Assembly (NCBI RefSeq): GCF_008704935.1
Contig: NZ_CP023692.1
Location: 4,865,001 to 4,929,000 of the forward strand
Reading direction: 5' to 3'
From: Streptomyces vinaceus
GTDB lineage: Bacteria; Actinomycetota; Actinomycetes; Streptomycetales; Streptomycetaceae
DNA length: 64,000 nucleotides
Below the pieces are notes generated by a model. The model was not told the DNA's origin, did not search any database, and was given only the letters and a program-made list of their open reading frames with translations. The position numbers and the translations under genes were made by a program. Every line of letters starts with the position of its first letter. Positions within the stretch are counted from its first letter, which is position 1. Below are positions 62,580 through 64,000 of the stretch, in pieces.

Positions 62580-63554
62580 ATGGAACTCGACAAGCGGCCT
62601 CCCGGTGACGGCGGCGAAGGATGCCTGGTGGGAATCGTCCGGGTGCCCGTCAAGATCGTGGCGTTGATCGTCGTACTGCCCGTACGGGTGGTCTGGGACC
62701 TCCTCGTCGCTTGCGGGCGGGCCGCTCGGCGGCACGTGCTGGGACCCTTCTGCGCGTACGTCCTCCAGCCGGTGCTGCGCGGCATCGGCCGGGTGCTGAC
62801 CGTGCTGCTCAAGCTGGTGTTCGTCTGGCCCTGGATCGGTCTGTGGCGCTACCTGCTCCAGCCCCTGTACGCGTACCTGCTCGCTCCCGTCGGCCGGGGG
62901 CTGTACGCCTACCTCCTGCGTCCGCTCGGCGAGGCGCTGGCCTGGGTCGGGCGCGGGGGCGTGCGGTACCTGCTCGCGCCGCTGGCCAAGGGCGTGGCCT
63001 GGCTGCTTCGGGCGCTCGCCATGACCCTGTTCGTCTGGCCCTGGGTGGGGCTGTGGCGGTACGTGCTCGCGCCCGTGGGGCGGGGACTGGCCTGGGCGGG
63101 CGCGGTGTCGTACCGGTACGTGCTCACCCCGGTCGGGCAGGCGCTGGCGTGGGCGGGCGCCGTCTTCCACCGCTACCTGCTGCGGCCCCTGGGGCTCGGG
63201 GTGTACCGGTACCTGCTCGCGCCGCTCGGGCAGGCGCTCGTCTGGGCCTGGCACGTCGCCGGGCGGATCGTCCGCGCGGTGTGGCGCGGAGTCCGACTGG
63301 TCGGGTGGGTGCTCATCGGCCTGCCCGCGGCGCAGGTGTACCGGTACGTACTGACACCGGTCGGACATGTCGTACGGGATGTGTGGCGCGCCGTCCGCAA
63401 CACCGTCCGCGAGGTCCGGGCCGAGGTGCGAAAGGCCCTGTTCGGCAGCCCCGCCCGGGAACCGGCGAGGTCACGGGCGCGTACTCTGGGTAGTACGACA
63501 GCCGTGGGCGAGACGCCCTCCGCTCCCGAGATCTCCTGGCGCAAGCGAGGGTGA
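62580..63554 (+). CDS. Repetitive hydrophobic protein of unknown function
   Basis: A 324-aa protein made largely of imperfect repeats. The unit is about 15-20 residues built on Y-(L/V)-L-x-P-(L/V)-G followed by an aromatic/alanine stretch (for example YRYLLAPLGQALVWAW, RYVLAPVGRGLAWAGA); about ten copies lie between residues 60 and 280. A longer unit (FVWPWIGLWRYLLQP and FVWPWVGLWRYVLAP) occurs twice. The C-terminal 60 residues are basic and helical. The repeats could be re-entrant or amphipathic membrane helices. No family is recognised. It lies between the radical SAM gene and its usual partner TIGR03936. Confidence 0.75.
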   Translation: MELDKRPPGDGGEGCLVGIVRVPVKIVALIVVLPVRVVWDLLVACGRAARRHVLGPFCAYVLQPVLRGIGRVLTVLLKLVFVWPWIGLWRYLLQPLYAYLLAPVGRGLYAYLLRPLGEALAWVGRGGVRYLLAPLAKGVAWLLRALAMTLFVWPWVGLWRYVLAPVGRGLAWAGAVSYRYVLTPVGQALAWAGAVFHRYLLRPLGLGVYRYLLAPLGQALVWAWHVAGRIVRAVWRGVRLVGWVLIGLPAAQVYRYVLTPVGHVVRDVWRAVRNTVREVRAEVRKALFGSPAREPARSRARTLGSTTAVGETPSAPEISWRKRG

Positions 63555-63627
63555 GCCGGAGAGCGCCGGCTCACCAGACCTCAGGGCGACGCGCGAGCCG
63601 CGGAGCCCCGCACAAGGAGAAGAACCA

Positions 63628-64000
63628 CTGGGCAAGCGACAGCCCGAAGGCCCGCCCCCCGCACCGGTGGTGCAGCGCATCCGACTGCGCTACACCAAGC
63701 GCGGCCGCCTCCGGTTCACCAGCCACCGAGACTTCCAGCGCGCGTTCGAGCGGGCGCTGCGCCGCGCCGAGGTGCCCATGGCGTACTCGGCCGGCTTCAC
63801 CCCGCACCCCCGCGTGTCGTACGCGAACGCCGCGCCCACCGGCACCGGCAGCGAGGCCGAGTACCTGGAGATCGCCCTCGCCGAGCCCCGCGACCCCGAG
63901 AAGCTGCGCGAGCTGCTCGACGAGTCGATGCCGGTCGGGCTCGACATCACCGAGGCGGTCGAGGCCCGTACCTCCGGGCTCGCCGACCGTCTGACCGCCT
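63628..64000 (+). CDS. TIGR03936 family radical-SAM-linked protein, cut by the window end
   Basis: The N-terminal 124 residues are visible: QRIRLRYTKRGRLRFTSHRDFQRAFERALRRAEVPMAYSAGFTPHPRVSYA is diagnostic of the DUF2344/TIGR03936 family that accompanies TIGR03960 radical SAM proteins, often just before ribonuclease E. A perfect AAGGAG lies 8 nt before a CTG at 63628 (CTG GGC AAG CGA), suggesting a rare CTG start; GTG codons at 63667 and 63670 are in frame but lack a ribosome site. Confidence 0.88.
   Translation, partial: MGKRQPEGPPPAPVVQRIRLRYTKRGRLRFTSHRDFQRAFERALRRAEVPMAYSAGFTPHPRVSYANAAPTGTGSEAEYLEIALAEPRDPEKLRELLDESMPVGLDITEAVEARTSGLADRLTA

Overview
The window is high-GC actinobacterial chromosome, most likely Streptomyces. 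The evidence is the strong GC bias at third codon positions, frequent GTG/TTG starts, and long stretches of conserved streptomycete core order: trigger factor - clpP1 - clpP2 - clpX, valS, folC - DUF4233 - ndk, mreB-mreC-mreD-PBP2-RodA, and the radical-SAM / TIGR03936 pair. A mycothiol-type thioredoxin-fold protein, an Fe superoxide dismutase behind a Nur-like box and a GvpC-free, sporulation-type mreBCD cluster fit the same assignment. Almost all DNA is coding and most convergent gene pairs are separated by near-perfect 14-20 bp terminator stems.

Layout. 1-11.2 kb: end of a secreted M28 aminopeptidase, a large secreted subtilase, a CGNR regulator divergent from a VOC (glyoxalase-fold) gene with a clear promoter/operator region, an FMN-binding oxidase-like protein, an AbiEi/DUF559-like protein, aminopeptidase N and a DsbA-fold mycothiol-linked protein. 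11.2-18.4 kb: Fe-SOD, then three paralogous amino-acid permeases separated by an SDR and a BioY biotin transporter. 18.5-30 kb: ribose-5-phosphate isomerase B, an endonuclease VIII-type glycosylase, an Eis-like acetyltransferase, a membrane PP2C phosphatase, an ABC exporter pair, a TmrB-like ATPase with a DUF4232 lipoprotein, a PLP decarboxylase with an HD hydrolase, two small membrane/secreted proteins, tRNA-Gly and tRNA-Pro. 30.4-38.7 kb: tig, clpP1, clpP2, clpX (protein folding and ATP-dependent proteolysis, with a ClgR-like box before clpP1), a QP-rich membrane protein and valS.

38.8-46.2 kb is the most unusual accessory block. Between valS and folC lie a Tat-type GH26 beta-mannanase homologue, a membrane protein with a QP-rich tail, an Egghead-type family 2 glycosyltransferase (the eukaryotic relatives are beta-1,4-mannosyltransferases), a membrane-anchored GH113-like beta-mannanase, an orphan histidine kinase and, on the other strand, a second MreB. 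Two unrelated mannanase families flanking an Egghead-like synthase point to manufacture and trimming of a beta-mannan-like surface polymer; this is inference from family membership.

46.3-58.9 kb is the folate/nucleotide pair and the sporulation cell-wall cluster, a CYTH-CHAD protein and a B12-binding radical SAM protein. A small (about 3.6 kb) serine-integrase element has entered the 3' end of that radical SAM gene. It brought its own copy of the last 22 codons, so the gene is still intact, while the original 3' end and the original terminator now sit alone at 62.44-62.56 kb. The element carries the integrase, a SAVMC3_10250-like protein, one small ORF and decayed coding remnants. The window ends with a repetitive hydrophobic protein and the start of the radical-SAM-linked TIGR03936 gene. 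Several genes (valS, folC, the CYTH-CHAD gene, and a symmetrical divergent pair at 27.1 kb) look leaderless, with a -10 hexamer 6-7 nt before the start codon.
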